Shown here piece after piece: positions 63,001 to 64,000 of a DNA stretch of 64,000 nt. How positions within the stretch are numbered: position 1 is the stretch's first letter; the number at the start of each line of letters is the position of its first letter. The translations under genes were made by a program, and so were the position numbers. Below the pieces are notes generated by a model. That model was not told where the DNA came from, did no database searches, and saw only the letters and a program-made list of their open reading frames with translations. Location: the NCBI RefSeq assembly GCF_051014445.1, contig NC_135141.1, forward strand, positions 32,015,422-32,079,421, given 5' to 3'. This stretch comes from Colletes latitarsis (Eukaryota; Arthropoda; Insecta; Hymenoptera; Colletidae).

Positions 63001-64000
63001 ATACTACCTTTGCTTGTGGATTCCTTATTTTATGACCTTCGTCAAGGATCACATAATGCCACTGACTGGCAACAAGTATGTCTTCGTGTTTAAGCACACC
63101 AGAATAAGAGGTAATTAATATACCACCGTATTTCAAGGAATGTATTAAATATTCTAGATCACCTATAGAAGTACTCGTTATTAAGGTTTCAGAAACAATG
63201 GGATTGAATCTTGTAATTTATAGGATATTTTTGAAAGGTTGTTCAAAATCGCTGATTTGAACTATCGTTCAAAAATACCCTATATAGTTCTAACACACCA
63301 TCGTAAGTTCCTGATTGGTGTAAAACAACTACTCTTAGAGTAGGCCACCAATCGTGAAAATGCTTCAACCACTGTTCCATTAATGTCGCTGGGCAAACGA
63401 CCAAAGTTGGTCCTAATCCCCGAAACCTGTTAATAAAAATATATTTTCCATTAAAATGTCACGAAAGTAATTAAAAATCGGCAGATTAAAAATTAATAAT
63501 TATTGAAAGAAACAGTAATGGACAATGTATTTAAAAGGTTACCTTCCACCATCAGAAAGTAATTCACTACAATCCAAACCCGCGAGAAATGCGATAATTT
63601 GAACAGTTTTTCCTAATCCCATTTCATCTCCTAATAAGCCTCCCAAAGAACGACAATGCAATTCCCAGAGCCATTGCACGGATACTCTTTGGTACCTAAA
63701 AATATAAATTTGTTATATTGAATTAAAAAAAAAAAACACAAAACATTTTGTTTAACATTATTTTATTAATACTTGTATAATTTTTTCCATATAGATTGTG
63801 GAACTTTCAATAGATTATCTATTTTATGCAATGGTTCGTTCTTTGGATAACCACTTTCTTCCACTCGTTGTCTGTATATTTGTTCATCCCCATCATCTAA
63901 AACTAAAAAAAGGATAATATTTTATTACGAAAAATAATTTATCAGATAATTAATGTTAACAATACTTGATGCACACCTCTTTTTGCACGAACACATTTTG
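60023..64000 (-). CDS. ERCC6: ERCC6 (Cockayne syndrome B), SNF2-type ATPase, 5' end beyond window
   Basis: Minus-strand exons: 63966-64000 (partial, least certain), 63896-63773, 63695-63543, 63426-63299, 63162-63008, 62918-62604, 62456-62262, 62192-62043, 61960-61850, 61505-61302, 61226-60305 and 60204-60023. CSB is the DNA translocase that remodels stalled RNA polymerase II in transcription-coupled repair. The Swi2/Snf2 motifs appear in order: GDEMGLGKT (I), VVCPATLMEQW (Ia), LDEGHKIRN (II), TGSPMQN (III), VLVFTQGRQ (IV), TTRVGGLGINLTGANRV (V) and RERAWRIGQ (VI). CSB-specific blocks follow: VLEDPRQRRLFKTSDLVELF, then an acidic and basic tail, DDQYVLEKLFAKA, and RLAQEAAQENM. The N-terminus upstream of the DDGDEQIYRQR block is missing because the window ends. 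The donor at 63299 was chosen over one at 63279 because only it keeps the frame. The intron before exon 61505 contains a 142-bp tandem triplication. Confidence 0.95.
61464..61874 (-). repeat. 142-bp direct tandem repeat (2.9 copies) across an ERCC6 splice junction
   Basis: The sequence beginning gccaacgcgcgtagttagca recurs at 61464, 61606 and 61748, exactly 142 bp apart. The copies are nearly identical; the third stops at about 61874. Each unit spans the start of the motif-V exon, the intron acceptor, a short intron, the donor, and the end of the upstream exon. Only the outermost sites (donor at 61850, acceptor at 61505) make a productive protein. The inner sites would produce 82-base pseudo-exons with an in-frame TAG. 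The junctions carry a gttgggttaggtt-like run on the minus strand, which resembles the insect telomere motif. Confidence 0.95.

Noticed and set aside
1..64000. CRISPR arrays, tRNA, rRNA genes, operons
   Set aside because: The window is eukaryotic; no spaced direct repeats of CRISPR type and no A-box/B-box pair with a tRNA fold were seen by eye.

Overview
The window is eukaryotic nuclear DNA from an arthropod, most likely an insect and probably a hymenopteran (bee, ant or wasp type). Genes are split into short exons by small GT-AG introns. Two zinc-finger units carry a ZAD domain, which is an arthropod expansion. Short runs of the TTAGG insect telomere motif occur inside the sequence. The order assignment is inference; no mitochondrial or rRNA marker is present.

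The window has two halves. Bases 1 to about 31,000 are gene-poor, CpG-rich and full of interspersed repeats. They hold seven of ten copies of one palindromic mobile-element family, a pair of TTAA-flanked (piggyBac-type) small elements, a hAT-like small element, a decayed LINE reverse-transcriptase fragment, purine/pyrimidine tracts and microsatellites. I could not establish a protein-coding gene there, although one GC-rich island (about 21.5-22.5 kb) and a possible broken membrane-protein gene (26.2-26.75 kb) deserve attention.

Bases 31,200 to 64,000 are gene-dense and more AT-rich. In order they hold: METTL2-type tRNA m3C methyltransferase (+); HID1 (+); an unrecognised two-pass membrane protein with two PPxY motifs (-); the mitochondrial GTPase ERAL1 (+), tail to tail with a cytosolic sulfotransferase (-); two tandem ZAD-C2H2 zinc-finger units (-); an N4BP1/ZC3H12-type NYN ribonuclease (+); and the 3' three quarters of ERCC6/CSB (-), which runs off the right edge. 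Exon boundaries were assigned by hand from splice sites, reading phase and similarity to known family sequences. The summed exon lengths are in frame for every complete gene.

The most interesting structures are four. First, the two ZAD zinc-finger units appear to share one first exon carrying half of the ZAD domain, each unit having its own second half. Second, a 142-bp tandem triplication in an ERCC6 intron copies both splice sites. Third, the palindromic element family varies in length by whole internal units of about 144 bp. Fourth, the PPxY membrane protein is one I cannot place. The genes do not form a pathway; they are mostly unrelated housekeeping genes (tRNA modification, secretory trafficking, mitoribosome assembly, DNA repair) next to lineage-specific regulators.
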